A stretch of 5,295 nucleotides of DNA from Clostridiales bacterium (GTDB taxonomy: Bacteria > Bacillota > Clostridia > Christensenellales > Aristaeellaceae): positions 1 through 5,295 of the forward strand of contig SFFC01000130.1 of the NCBI GenBank assembly GCA_004556985.1, in the 5' to 3' direction. How positions within the stretch are numbered: the first letter of the stretch is position 1; each line of letters starts with the position of its first letter. Under the pieces are notes generated by a model. It was not told where the DNA came from, ran no database searches, and saw only the letters and a program-made list of their open reading frames with translations. This document shows, piece after piece, positions 1 through 5,295 of the stretch. Position numbers and translations under genes: made by a program.

Positions 1-1751
1 TTGAAGATGAAGCCCTGGTCGGCGTCCACCGTGACGAACATGCCGCTCTTGAGCATGTGCACGGCCTGGTACGTCCTGTCCATGAACAGCGGGATGCCCA
101 GCGCCTGGCAGGCCACGGCGGCGTGGCAGTTCTCGTCCGTGCTCTCCACGACGACGGCGGAGGCGTTGCGCAGGTAGGGCAGCATGTCGCTGGTCGTCAT
201 CTTCGTGACGATGATCTCGCCGTCCTTGAAGGTGCTCTCCAGGTCGCTGAGCGTGTTGACGTTGCAGACCTTGCCGCTCGCGCTGCCCGCGCCGATGCCC
301 TTGCCGCGCAGCAGCACGTTGCCCACGATATGCGCCTTGATCAGGTTGGTCGTGCCGGAGACGCCCGTGGGCACGCCGGCGGCGACGATCACGACGTCGC
401 CCGTCTTGACCATGCCGGAGGCATGCGCCACCTCGACCGCCGTGCTGATCATCTCGTCCGTGTTGGCGCTCATCTCCATGCGCGCCGGGACGACGCCGTA
501 GCACAGCCCAAGCTGATGATAGGTATGCTCGCTGGTCGTCGGCGCGATGATCGGGCAGCCGGGATGGAAGCGCGCGACCATGCGCGCGGTCGTTCCGGAG
601 TTGCTCGGCGTGATGATCGCGGCGGCCTCCAGGTCCTCCGCCATCGCGCAGCAGGCGTAGGAGACTGCGTTGGCGACCGTGCGCATCGGCGAGGCCTTGA
701 CGACGTCGTGCTCGATGGTCTCCCCGTCCTTGCGCAGGCCGCTCGCCTCGATGAAGGAGGCGATGCGCACCATCGTGTTGACGGCCTCGATGGGGTATTT
801 GCCCGCGGCGGTCTCGCCGGAGAGCATGATCGCGTCGGTGCCGTCGATGATGGCGTTGGCGACGTCGCTCGCCTCGGCGCGCGTCGGGCGCGGGTTGCGG
901 ATCATCGAGTCGAGCATCTGCGTCGCCGTGATGACGGGCTTCGCCGCGACGTTGCACTTGTGGATGAACTGCTTCTGCAGCACGGGCACCTCTTCCATGT
1001 CGACCTCGACGCCCAGGTCGCCGCGCGCGACCATGATGCCGTCGGAGACCTTGAGGATCTCGTCGAAGTTGTCCACGCCCATGCGGTTTTCGATCTTGGA
1101 GAAGATCTGCACATGGCTGCCGCCGTTGTCCGCGCAGAGCTTGCGGATGGTCAGCACGTCGCTGGGCCGGCAAACGAACGAGGCGGCGATCAGGTCGATG
1201 CCCTGCTCGATGCCAAAGAGGATGTCGCTGCGATCCTTCTCGCCGATGGAGGGCATCTGCAGATCGACATCGGGCACGGAGATGCCCTTGCGGCTGCCCA
1301 GCACGCCGCCGTTGGTCACGCTGCAGACGATGTCGGTGCCGTTCTCAATGCGCACGACCTCCATCGCCAGCAGGCCGTCGTCGATGAGCACGCGCGTGCC
1401 GGGCCTGACCAGCTCGACCATCTTCGGATAGGTGATGGAGACCTGATGGGCGTCGCCCTCGATCTCGCGGCTGGTCAGGATGAATTCCGAACCGGCCTCC
1501 AGCGTCACCTTGCCGCCCTCGACGGTCTTGGTGCGCACCTCCGGCCCCTTCGTATCCAGCAGGATCGCGACCGGAATGCCCTTCTCCTCGCGCAGGCGCT
1601 TGATGCGCGCGATGCGCGCTCCCTGCTCCTCATAGCTTCCGTGGGACATATTCAAACGGCACACGTTCATGCCCGCATCCATCAGCCTGGAGATCATCTC
1701 CTCGCTGTCGCTGGCGGGGCCGAGCGTGCAGACGATTTTGGTCTTTCTCAT
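1..1751 (-). CDS. pyk: Pyruvate kinase with C-terminal PEP-utilising domain (3' end cut by window edge)
   Basis: Catalyses the last ATP-yielding step of glycolysis in the cytoplasm: PEP + ADP to pyruvate + ATP. 583 residues are visible from ATG at 1751, with no stop before the edge. Bacillus-type enzymes are about 585-590 residues, so only a handful are missing. Seen: N-terminal barrel start with CRLNMSHG (R32, N34, S36); LDTKGPE at 65-71, opening the B domain (about 71-167); the active-site signature FSKIENRMG with K219 and E221; ARGDLG with metal-ligand D245; ATQMLDSM with T277; RAEASDVANA; then the C domain (about 355-475). E71 matches the glutamate linked in the family to potassium dependence. 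Residues about 485-583 form the extra domain related to the phosphohistidine domain of PEP synthase. H543 is kept, but the usual GG-x-TSH around it reads DENCH. The start is set by GGAGG at 1759-1763, 7 nt upstream of ATG. It has its own strong promoter. Function is near certain; the role of the extra domain is not. Confidence 0.97.
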   Translation of the reverse strand, partial: MRKTKIVCTLGPASDSEEMISRLMDAGMNVCRLNMSHGSYEEQGARIARIKRLREEKGIPVAILLDTKGPEVRTKTVEGGKVTLEAGSEFILTSREIEGDAHQVSITYPKMVELVRPGTRVLIDDGLLAMEVVRIENGTDIVCSVTNGGVLGSRKGISVPDVDLQMPSIGEKDRSDILFGIEQGIDLIAASFVCRPSDVLTIRKLCADNGGSHVQIFSKIENRMGVDNFDEILKVSDGIMVARGDLGVEVDMEEVPVLQKQFIHKCNVAAKPVITATQMLDSMIRNPRPTRAEASDVANAIIDGTDAIMLSGETAAGKYPIEAVNTMVRIASFIEASGLRKDGETIEHDVVKASPMRTVANAVSYACCAMAEDLEAAAIITPSNSGTTARMVARFHPGCPIIAPTTSEHTYHQLGLCYGVVPARMEMSANTDEMISTAVEVAHASGMVKTGDVVIVAAGVPTGVSGTTNLIKAHIVGNVLLRGKGIGAGSASGKVCNVNTLSDLESTFKDGEIIVTKMTTSDMLPYLRNASAVVVESTDENCHAAVACQALGIPLFMDRTYQAVHMLKSGMFVTVDADQGFIF

Positions 1752-1795
1752 CAGGTTTCCTCCCTCACATTTTGTCTTCTTCATGAAACAGCAAG

Positions 1796-1824
1796 ATTGT
1801 ACCCTGAAATTCCGCACGTGTCAA
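1796..1824 (-). promoter_or_regulatory. Sigma-A promoter of pyk
   Basis: On the minus strand, -35 TTGACA (1824-1819, perfect consensus), a 17-bp spacer and -10 TACAAT (1801-1796, one mismatch). Predicted transcription start is near 1789, giving a leader of about 38 nt that ends in a GGAGG ribosome binding site. The -35 is preceded by AT-rich sequence. I saw no convincing CcpA (cre) or other operator overlapping it. This is the best promoter in the window and fits a highly expressed glycolytic gene. Confidence 0.88.
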
Positions 1825-1864
1825 TTCCCCCGGCGGCAGGCGGAAACAAGTTATTTTCTTCACG

Positions 1865-1891
1865 ATTTTTCCTGATTTTTACAGGAAAAAT
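1865..1891. repeat. AT-rich perfect inverted repeat between epimerase gene and pyk promoter
   Basis: Ten-base arms ATTTTTCCTG (1865-1874) and CAGGAAAAAT (1882-1891) are perfect reverse complements around a 7-base loop. With a bulge, the pairing can be prolonged by CGAT (1862-ish side) against ATCG further right. It lies about 40 bp upstream of the pyk -35. It is not a classical terminator stem, being AT-rich and lacking a U-run right after it in either direction. It may act as a weak 3'-end stabiliser for the epimerase transcript or as a protein site. No function can be read from sequence alone. Confidence 0.6.
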
Positions 1892-1930
1892 GAAATCGGG
1901 CCCGCGCGTCTGTCTCCCTGCGGCAGCCCG
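1886..1930 (-). terminator. Possible intrinsic terminator of the epimerase gene
   Basis: Starting 14 nt after the epimerase stop, the minus-strand transcript can fold CGGGC (1930-1926) and CCGC (1923-1920 region) against GCGG and GCCCG (1905-1897). This gives a 9-bp GC stem with a 2-nt bulge and a 14-nt loop, followed by AUUUCAUUUUU. Position and U-rich tail fit a terminator. The bulge, large loop and interrupted U-tract make it imperfect. The adjoining AT-rich inverted repeat overlaps its tail. Confidence 0.42.
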
Positions 1931-1943
1931 CCTCCCCGGCGCG

Positions 1944-2894
1944 TCAGCGCTTGGTCACGCTGTAATCGACGAAGCAGGCAAACGTCTGTCCCGCCGGGAG
2001 CACCATCAGGCCGCTCTCGTCGATCAGCCCCTGCGCGTGCAGGTTGATGCAGTTGGTCGCGTTGGTCTGCGGCTCGATGCAGAAGCCGGGGCGGTCGTGC
2101 GGCGTGAAGACGACCGCGTTGCGGAAGCAGTCGGACGCGCGGATATGCAGCACGACGTCCTCATACTGAACCTGCGATTCGAGATCCTGCGTCATGCCGC
2201 GGTAGACGGTATCCAGATAGAGGCTCTCGACGCTGCGGAAGTCGTCGGCGATGGCCTTGTCCTCCCCTGCCGGCACGATCCTGCCGGTGGGGATGAGTGC
2301 GTCGTCGGTCTCGTAGATCCTTCTGCACGGCACCTTGAGGAACACGCGGTTCGCGTCGCCGCGCTTGGAGAAATACGGATGGACGGCGACGCCGAAGGGC
2401 AGCGCCTCCCCGCCGTCGTTGCGCACGGTCAGGTCCATGTGAACGCCCCGCGCTGTCAGCGTATAGCGGACGGTCAGCGTGCTCGGGAAGGGATAGCCCT
2501 CCGTAAGCGCGTCGCCCTCTCGCAGCGCGATGTCCGCCTCGCACAGCGCGCTGTCCTCGCCTGCTTCAAGGCGCCTGACGGTGAAGGGCTCGTCCATGAC
2601 CAGGCCGTGACGCAGGATCTTCTGCCCGCGCTTGGTCATGACATAGGTCTTCCCCTGCCAGGTATAGGTCGCGTCCTTGATGCGGTTGGGCGTCGGATAG
2701 AGGATCGGCATGCCGTATTTGCTGCCGAATGCCGTCAGGTCGGCAGGCTTCATGAGGAGCTCCTGTCCCTCAAACGTCCAGGCAAAGAGGTTGAAGCCGT
2801 TGACGGGCAGAATCTGCACCTCGTGGCCCGCACCCGCCAGCGTCACCACCTCATAGCCGTACTCCTTCAGAATGCCCTTTGTCGCCGTAAACAT
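1944..2894 (-). CDS. Aldose 1-epimerase (mutarotase) family protein
   Basis: A 316-residue cytoplasmic protein of the galactose mutarotase-like beta-sandwich fold, which interconverts alpha and beta anomers of aldoses. Seen: PTPNRIKDATYTWQGKTY (68-84), matching the family's N/G-R-I sugar-contact stretch and strand; RHGLV with H96; AVHPYFSKRGD with H172, the expected catalytic acid; and CIEPQTNATNCINLHAQG with E274, the expected catalytic base. All key residues are present and the length is normal. The start at 2894 is preferred because an AAGGAGAGGA ribosome binding site lies just upstream. An in-frame extension to 3110 would read through the hairpin repeat and adds nothing family-like. The sugar cannot be inferred: there are no galactose-operon neighbours, and close relatives act on varied hexoses or are uncharacterised. 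pyk follows after about 190 bp with its own promoter. I found no convincing promoter in the 254-bp spacer upstream, so readthrough from the radical SAM unit is possible. Confidence 0.9.
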   Translation of the reverse strand: MFTATKGILKEYGYEVVTLAGAGHEVQILPVNGFNLFAWTFEGQELLMKPADLTAFGSKYGMPILYPTPNRIKDATYTWQGKTYVMTKRGQKILRHGLVMDEPFTVRRLEAGEDSALCEADIALREGDALTEGYPFPSTLTVRYTLTARGVHMDLTVRNDGGEALPFGVAVHPYFSKRGDANRVFLKVPCRRIYETDDALIPTGRIVPAGEDKAIADDFRSVESLYLDTVYRGMTQDLESQVQYEDVVLHIRASDCFRNAVVFTPHDRPGFCIEPQTNATNCINLHAQGLIDESGLMVLPAGQTFACFVDYSVTKR

Positions 2895-2900
2895 GTGGTT

Positions 2901-2910
2901 TCCTCTCCTT
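2901..2910 (-). promoter_or_regulatory. Ribosome binding site fixing the epimerase start
   Basis: Minus strand AAGGAGAGGA, with AGGAG 10 nt and GAGG 7 nt upstream of the ATG at 2894. It is the only strong Shine-Dalgarno match in this stretch and decides against the 72-codon longer in-frame start at 3110. Confidence 0.8.
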
Positions 2911-2979
2911 TTCCTTTGTTTTTGAGGTCGTATGGATGGATACGTTGGTTCGTCTTCTCTCTTTTTGTACATAGAACCC

Positions 2980-3017
2980 GTCTCAATCGTAGGCTGCTGC
3001 GCAGCCTGCTCTGAGAC
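2980..3017. repeat. Nested two-stem palindrome
   Basis: Outer arms GTCTCA (2980-2985) and TGAGAC (3012-3017) enclose inner arms AGGCTGC (2991-2997) and GCAGCCT (3001-3007) around the triloop TGC. All arms are perfect reverse complements. Short unpaired joints of 5 and 4 nt separate the stems. There is no U-tract on either side, so a terminator is unlikely. It sits at the epimerase-proximal end of the hairpin array and may be the terminus of the repeat element. Confidence 0.7.
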
Positions 3018-3027
3018 TGCCTTTATT

Positions 3028-3119
3028 CCTGATGATTTCAGGGGGGACGATAGGGCTGCCGCCCTATGACCTGCCCGGGGCTCTGCCCCAGACCCCGCAA
3101 GGGATTTCATCCCTTGACC
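3028..3119. repeat. Array of stem-loops, probable dispersed intergenic repeat
   Basis: Four perfect stem-loops lie in series: CCTGA/TCAGG (3028-3042); ATAGGGC/GCCCTAT (3050-3067); GGGGC/GCCCC (3077-3089); CAAGGGAT/ATCCCTTG (3098-3116). The last three look like diverged copies of one unit of about 24 bp, each with GACC at or just after its right arm (3068, 3091, 3116). Arrays with a GGGGCTCTGCCCC core are, from memory, frequent between genes in clostridial genomes; that needs a genome-wide count to confirm. No protein-coding sense was seen. Together with the neighbouring palindrome it fills most of the spacer between the radical SAM and epimerase genes. Confidence 0.7.
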
Positions 3120-3130
3120 CTTCTTCGCTT

Positions 3131-3157
3131 CGCGCGATGAAAAGCCTTTTATGCGCG
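3131..3157. repeat. Bulged hairpin overlapping the radical SAM stop codon
   Basis: CGCGC-AT-AAAA (3131-3143, with bulged G at 3136 and 3139) pairs with TTTT-AT-GCGCG (3147-3157) around a GCC loop, 11 bp in all. The radical SAM stop (3149-3151) lies inside the right arm. No U-run follows on the minus strand, so it would be a poor terminator. It could protect the 3' end of the message or be the outer edge of the hairpin array. Confidence 0.4.
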
Positions 3158-4027
3158 GACGCCGCTGAGATCGAAGGCCGGCACGTATTCGCCCGAGGCC
3201 GCCTCCAGCTCCTGCCGGTAGCCCTCAAGCCCGATCATCTGCATATGCGCCTTCACGCGGTCATACTCCCGCTTCGTGACGCGCCGGTTCATGCCGGGGA
3301 TCTCCCGCGCACGCCCGCAGGGCACATACTGGCCCATCAGCGAGACCGGCGTATCCGGCAGTTCATCGCGGATTCTCGTGAGGATGCGCATGGCGTCGCC
3401 CGTCAGCCCGGGCAGCAGCAGATGGCGGATCAGCGTGCCGCGCGTCATCATGCCCTGCTCGTCATAGACGGCCGCGCCGGTCTGGCGGCGCATCTCTTCA
3501 ATCGCCGCCCAAGCGACGTCGGGATAATCCGCCGCGCCGGAGAGCAGCCTCGCCATCGCGGGGTCGATGTATTTATAGTCGGGCAGGTAGATGTCGATCA
3601 CGCCGTCGAGCAGGCGAAGCGTTTCCAGGCTCTCGTAGCCGCTGGAATTGTAGACCAGCGGGATGTTCGGCCGATGCAGCTCCAGCGCGTCCAGCACAGC
3701 GGGCACGAAGTGCGCCGCCGTGACGAGGTTGATGTTGTGCGCGCCCTGCTCCTCAAGCTCGCGGAAGATATCCGCCAGCCTTCGGATGCTGACGGTTTCG
3801 CCGCATCCGCCGCGGCTGATCGCCTCGTTCTGGCAGAACGCGCAGCGCAGCGCGCAGCCGGAGAAGAACACGGCGCCGCTGCCCCTCGTGCCGCTGATGC
3901 AGGGCTCCTCCCAGCGGTGCAGCGCCGCGCGGGCGATCCGGGGCAGCGTGCCCTCGCCGCAGACGCCGCCGCCGGCCGTCTCTGTGCGCGCCGCGCCGCA
4001 GCGCCGCGGGCAAAGCGAGCAGATCAT
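3149..4027 (-). CDS. Radical SAM protein, PflX / pyruvate formate-lyase activase-like
   Basis: A 292-residue soluble iron-sulfur enzyme. C58-x3-C62-x2-C65 (CALRCAFC) is the radical SAM motif that binds the 4Fe-4S cluster cleaving S-adenosylmethionine. An N-terminal set C3-x2-C6-x3-C10 plus C23 is typical of the COG1313 (PflX) branch and probably binds a further metal or cluster. Other branch hallmarks are VYNSSGYESLETLRLLDGVIDIYLPDYKY (about 125-153), SGAADYPDVA (163-172), RHLLLPGL (201-208) and LMGQYVP (230-236). Length is normal for the branch. Proteins of this branch are named after the glycyl-radical activase but mostly have no proven substrate. No glycyl-radical enzyme is visible here, so activase function should not be assumed. 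The ATG overlaps the stop of the ATP-grasp gene (ATGA, 4027-4024), with GAGGAG 11 nt upstream inside that gene, so translation is probably coupled. Family assignment is firm; function is unknown. Confidence 0.9.
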   Translation of the reverse strand: MICSLCPRRCGAARTETAGGGVCGEGTLPRIARAALHRWEEPCISGTRGSGAVFFSGCALRCAFCQNEAISRGGCGETVSIRRLADIFRELEEQGAHNINLVTAAHFVPAVLDALELHRPNIPLVYNSSGYESLETLRLLDGVIDIYLPDYKYIDPAMARLLSGAADYPDVAWAAIEEMRRQTGAAVYDEQGMMTRGTLIRHLLLPGLTGDAMRILTRIRDELPDTPVSLMGQYVPCGRAREIPGMNRRVTKREYDRVKAHMQMIGLEGYRQELEAASGEYVPAFDLSGVRA

Positions 4028-5028
4028 AGGTCGATGAACTCCTCAAACCGGGGCAGGATACCGATGCCGTCCGGGAAATGCGCAGCGAACTGCGGAATCG
4101 CGTGGCTCGGGAAGGAGTTGCCCTCGATGAACACAGGGCCATCCGGCGTGATCGCCACGTCCCAGGCGACGAAGCGCACCTGCGGCACGACGTGCATCGC
4201 GGAGAGGCACATCGCTTTGACCTCGTCCCAGTAGGGGATCTTCGTGCCGGGAATGCGCGTATTCGTCATCGGATGAAACTCAAACGCCTCGCCAGCCTTG
4301 TTCGCGCCGACGCCGCTGATGACGCCGGTCTCAAGATCGACGGGCGCGGCCATGCCGCCGCAGTCGACATTGTCCATGACCTTGCCATTGCCGATGCGGA
4401 TATAGGCGTAGACGATGCCCTCCTTCTTGTCGCCCAGCAGCGTCGCGACGCGGATCGTATTGACCGACGTGGGGCAGAGCGCGGCAATGTCCGGATGCTG
4501 AATGACCTTGTCCTCGACGATGCCGATGCCGGCCGCCTTGAGGCGCGCGTAGAGCGCCGCGGGGTCGGCGTAGTCCTCCGGCGTGCATTTGAGGATGCCC
4601 TGTCCGCTCGAGCCGTCGATGGGCTTGCAGATGATGTCGCCGCGCCCCTGCAAAAAGGCGGCGAAGCGCGCCTCGTCCGCCGTCGTCAGGTTGAGCCATT
4701 CGCGCTTCACCTGATCGCGGAAGAGCTCGTTGAATTCGGTCTTGTTGTCGAAGAAATGCCAGAATTTCTTGTCGTTCATCCGCGCGACGATGCTGTTGGA
4801 GATGCCGCGCGTGATCTGCGTCGCGCGCTGCGCATCGGTCAGGCGATACATCTCCGCGATCTTGTAGTCGATGTAGCCCGCGTTGTACTTCGCCGCGCAT
4901 TTGGCCATGTCCGCCATCAGAAAGACGCGGCTCTTGCCGGTCTTCTGATGCAGCATGTTGGCGGTCTTGAGCATCGCGCGATAGTCCATCTTCGCAGCGC
5001 GCCTTAGCATATAGGAGAGCCTGCTCAT
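4024..5028 (-). CDS. ATP-grasp protein, sugar-transfer-associated type
   Basis: A 334-residue soluble protein. The C-terminal two thirds resemble the ATP-grasp family often called sugar-transfer associated (PF14397, related to alpha-L-glutamate ligase-like proteins). Such folds usually join a carboxylate to an amine through an acyl-phosphate. Seen: ICKPIDGSSGQGI (133-145) with K135 and the glycine-rich ATP loop; VEDKVIQH (171-178) at the hinge; SVNTIRVATL (188-197); RIGNGKVMDNVDCGGMAAPVD (211-231); and AWDVAITPDGPVFIEGN (288-304) with D290, E302 and N304 as likely metal/ATP ligands. The first 100 residues are helical, basic and rich in Met and Lys. Start at 5028 is chosen as the first ATG after the promoter. 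Its GAGG ribosome site is 11 nt away, somewhat far, and ATG at 5010 is an alternative. It is followed by a 4-bp overlap with the radical SAM gene. Relatives often sit in capsule or polysaccharide loci; none is visible here, so the substrate is open. Confidence 0.86.
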   Translation of the reverse strand: MSRLSYMLRRAAKMDYRAMLKTANMLHQKTGKSRVFLMADMAKCAAKYNAGYIDYKIAEMYRLTDAQRATQITRGISNSIVARMNDKKFWHFFDNKTEFNELFRDQVKREWLNLTTADEARFAAFLQGRGDIICKPIDGSSGQGILKCTPEDYADPAALYARLKAAGIGIVEDKVIQHPDIAALCPTSVNTIRVATLLGDKKEGIVYAYIRIGNGKVMDNVDCGGMAAPVDLETGVISGVGANKAGEAFEFHPMTNTRIPGTKIPYWDEVKAMCLSAMHVVPQVRFVAWDVAITPDGPVFIEGNSFPSHAIPQFAAHFPDGIGILPRFEEFIDL

Positions 5029-5111
5029 GGTTTTGCTAGCCTCGTTTCCTCTGATTTCACTCAATTTTTCCAAAAACACGAAAGGGCATACCCCCGCATT
5101 TTCATGCTTCC

Positions 5112-5140
5112 ATTGTATTCCATTTGTCGGGTTTTGGCAA
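5112..5140 (-). promoter_or_regulatory. Sigma-A promoter of the ATP-grasp / radical SAM unit
   Basis: Minus strand -35 TTGCCA (5140-5135), a 17-bp spacer and -10 TACAAT (5117-5112), each hexamer one base off consensus. Predicted start is near 5105, leaving a leader of about 77 nt before the ATG at 5028. The -35 begins 2 bp after the U-tract of the second tuf terminator, so the unit is cleanly separated from tuf. I saw no riboswitch or clear operator in the leader. Confidence 0.82.
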
Positions 5141-5142
5141 GC

Positions 5143-5166
5143 AAAAAGCGGCCAGCAGGCGGCCGC
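5143..5166 (-). terminator. Second (distal) intrinsic terminator after tuf
   Basis: On the minus strand GCGGCC (5166-5161) pairs with GGCCGC (5153-5148) around a 7-nt loop, and U5 (5147-5143) follows directly. The stem is short but all GC. It backs up the stronger terminator 18 bp before it and insulates the downstream promoter from tuf readthrough. Confidence 0.68.
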
Positions 5167-5183
5167 GGAGCCATTTCCGGGCG

Positions 5184-5214
5184 AAAAAAAGGGAGCCCCC
5201 GTCAGGAGACTCCC
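5184..5214 (-). terminator. Main intrinsic terminator of tuf
   Basis: Minus strand GGGAGTCTCC (5214-5205), loop TGAC, GGGGGCTCCC (5200-5191), then T7 (5190-5184). The 10-bp stem has eight Watson-Crick pairs and two G-U wobbles, with a perfect U-run behind it. It starts about 31 nt past the tuf stop, the expected place for the end of the tuf transcript. Confidence 0.93.
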
Positions 5215-5245
5215 TCTCTGTTCATTTCTGAGCGCCCGAAGCGTA

Positions 5246-5295
5246 TCACTCAATGATCTTGGTGACGACGCCGGAGCCGACGGTGCGGCCGCCCT
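5246..5295 (-). CDS. tuf: Elongation factor Tu, C-terminal fragment (5' part outside window)
   Basis: Only the last 15 codons and the TGA stop are inside the window. They read GGRTVGSGVVTKIIE, and the partial codon before them is compatible with the expected glutamate. This is the highly conserved end of domain III of bacterial EF-Tu, the GTPase that carries aminoacyl-tRNA to the ribosome (family tails read EGGRTVG-x-GVV-x-KI). The gene is cut by the window edge and is not itself broken as far as can be seen. Strong terminators follow, consistent with tuf closing an operon; the usual partners (fusA, rpsG, rpsL) would lie beyond the window. Confidence 0.93.
   Translation of the reverse strand, partial: GGRTVGSGVVTKIIE

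Noticed and set aside
2928..2944. Short palindrome CGTAT/ATACG upstream of the epimerase start, considered as an operator
   Set aside because: Arms of only 5 bp around a 6-nt loop are expected by chance, and no promoter elements could be placed around it.
57..3014. A 985-codon plus-strand open frame spanning pyk and the epimerase gene
   Set aside because: Its codons are exactly aligned with the antisense of both real genes, so a stop would need a sense TTA, CTA or TCA codon, which these GC-rich genes avoid. The translation is low-complexity, rich in Arg, Ala, His, Asp and Val, matches no family I know, and runs through the intergenic regions and the hairpin array's edge.
2895..3110. 72-codon N-terminal extension of the epimerase
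   Set aside because: The extension would translate the hairpin repeats and the ribosome binding site itself. The GGAG-type site just before 2894 and the family-like N terminus there support the shorter protein.
3149..4027. Naming the radical SAM gene pflA (glycyl-radical enzyme activase)
   Set aside because: The N-terminal cysteine set and internal motifs fit the PflX/COG1313 branch, not PflA, and there is no glycyl-radical enzyme in the window.
3032..4234. A 400-codon plus-strand open frame across the hairpin array and the radical SAM gene
   Set aside because: It is codon-aligned antisense to the radical SAM gene and begins inside the repeat array. The same codon-avoidance effect explains it.
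4078..5007. A 309-codon plus-strand open frame antisense to the ATP-grasp gene
   Set aside because: It is codon-aligned antisense to a clear family member, has an Arg/Ala/Asp/Val-rich composition, and has no family resemblance.
5061..5105. A 14-codon minus-strand ORF (MKMRGYALSCFWKN) in the ATP-grasp leader, considered as a leader peptide or modified-peptide precursor
   Set aside because: Its ATG falls at the predicted transcription start, so there is no room for a ribosome binding site, and the second ATG has none either. With no conservation data, a chance ORF is the better reading.
5029..5253. 75-codon N-terminal extension of the ATP-grasp protein
   Set aside because: It would start within the tuf stop region, cross both terminators and precede the promoter, so the predicted mRNA would not contain it.

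Overview
The window reads as a GC-rich (by eye) chromosomal segment of a Gram-positive, Firmicutes-type bacterium, most likely an intestinal clostridial lineage. Three things point there: a pyruvate kinase carrying the C-terminal PEP-utilising domain typical of Bacillota; near-consensus sigma-A promoters (TTGACA or TTGCCA, 17-bp spacer, TACAAT) with GGAGG-type ribosome binding sites; and a strong bias against TTA, CTA and TCA codons. The species cannot be named from this sequence. Every gene I can support is on the minus strand, so in transcription order the window runs from its right end to its left end.

Right end (5295 to about 5143): the last 15 codons of tuf (elongation factor Tu), followed by two stacked intrinsic terminators. 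A sigma-A promoter sits 2 bp beyond the U-tract of the second terminator and drives the next unit.

Middle (5028 to 3149): a two-gene unit with a 4-bp ATGA overlap. The first gene is an ATP-grasp protein resembling the 'sugar-transfer associated' family. The second is a PflX/pyruvate formate-lyase-activase-like radical SAM protein with an extra N-terminal cysteine cluster. Neither substrate is known. The translational coupling suggests a shared task, and this is the least characterised part of the window.

Spacer (3148 to 2895): a compact array of hairpins. It includes three diverged copies of a roughly 24-bp stem-loop unit, each with GACC at or just after its right arm, and a nested two-stem palindrome. 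It looks like a dispersed intergenic repeat of the kind seen in clostridial genomes, not a gene.

Left part (2894 to 1): an aldose 1-epimerase-family sugar mutarotase, a possible terminator, then a strong promoter and pyruvate kinase (pyk), which runs off the left edge with only its last few residues missing. The epimerase and pyk both belong to sugar catabolism, but each appears to be its own transcription unit.

Long plus-strand open frames, one of nearly 3 kb, lie codon-for-codon antisense to these genes. They are explained by codon bias and are not annotated as genes.
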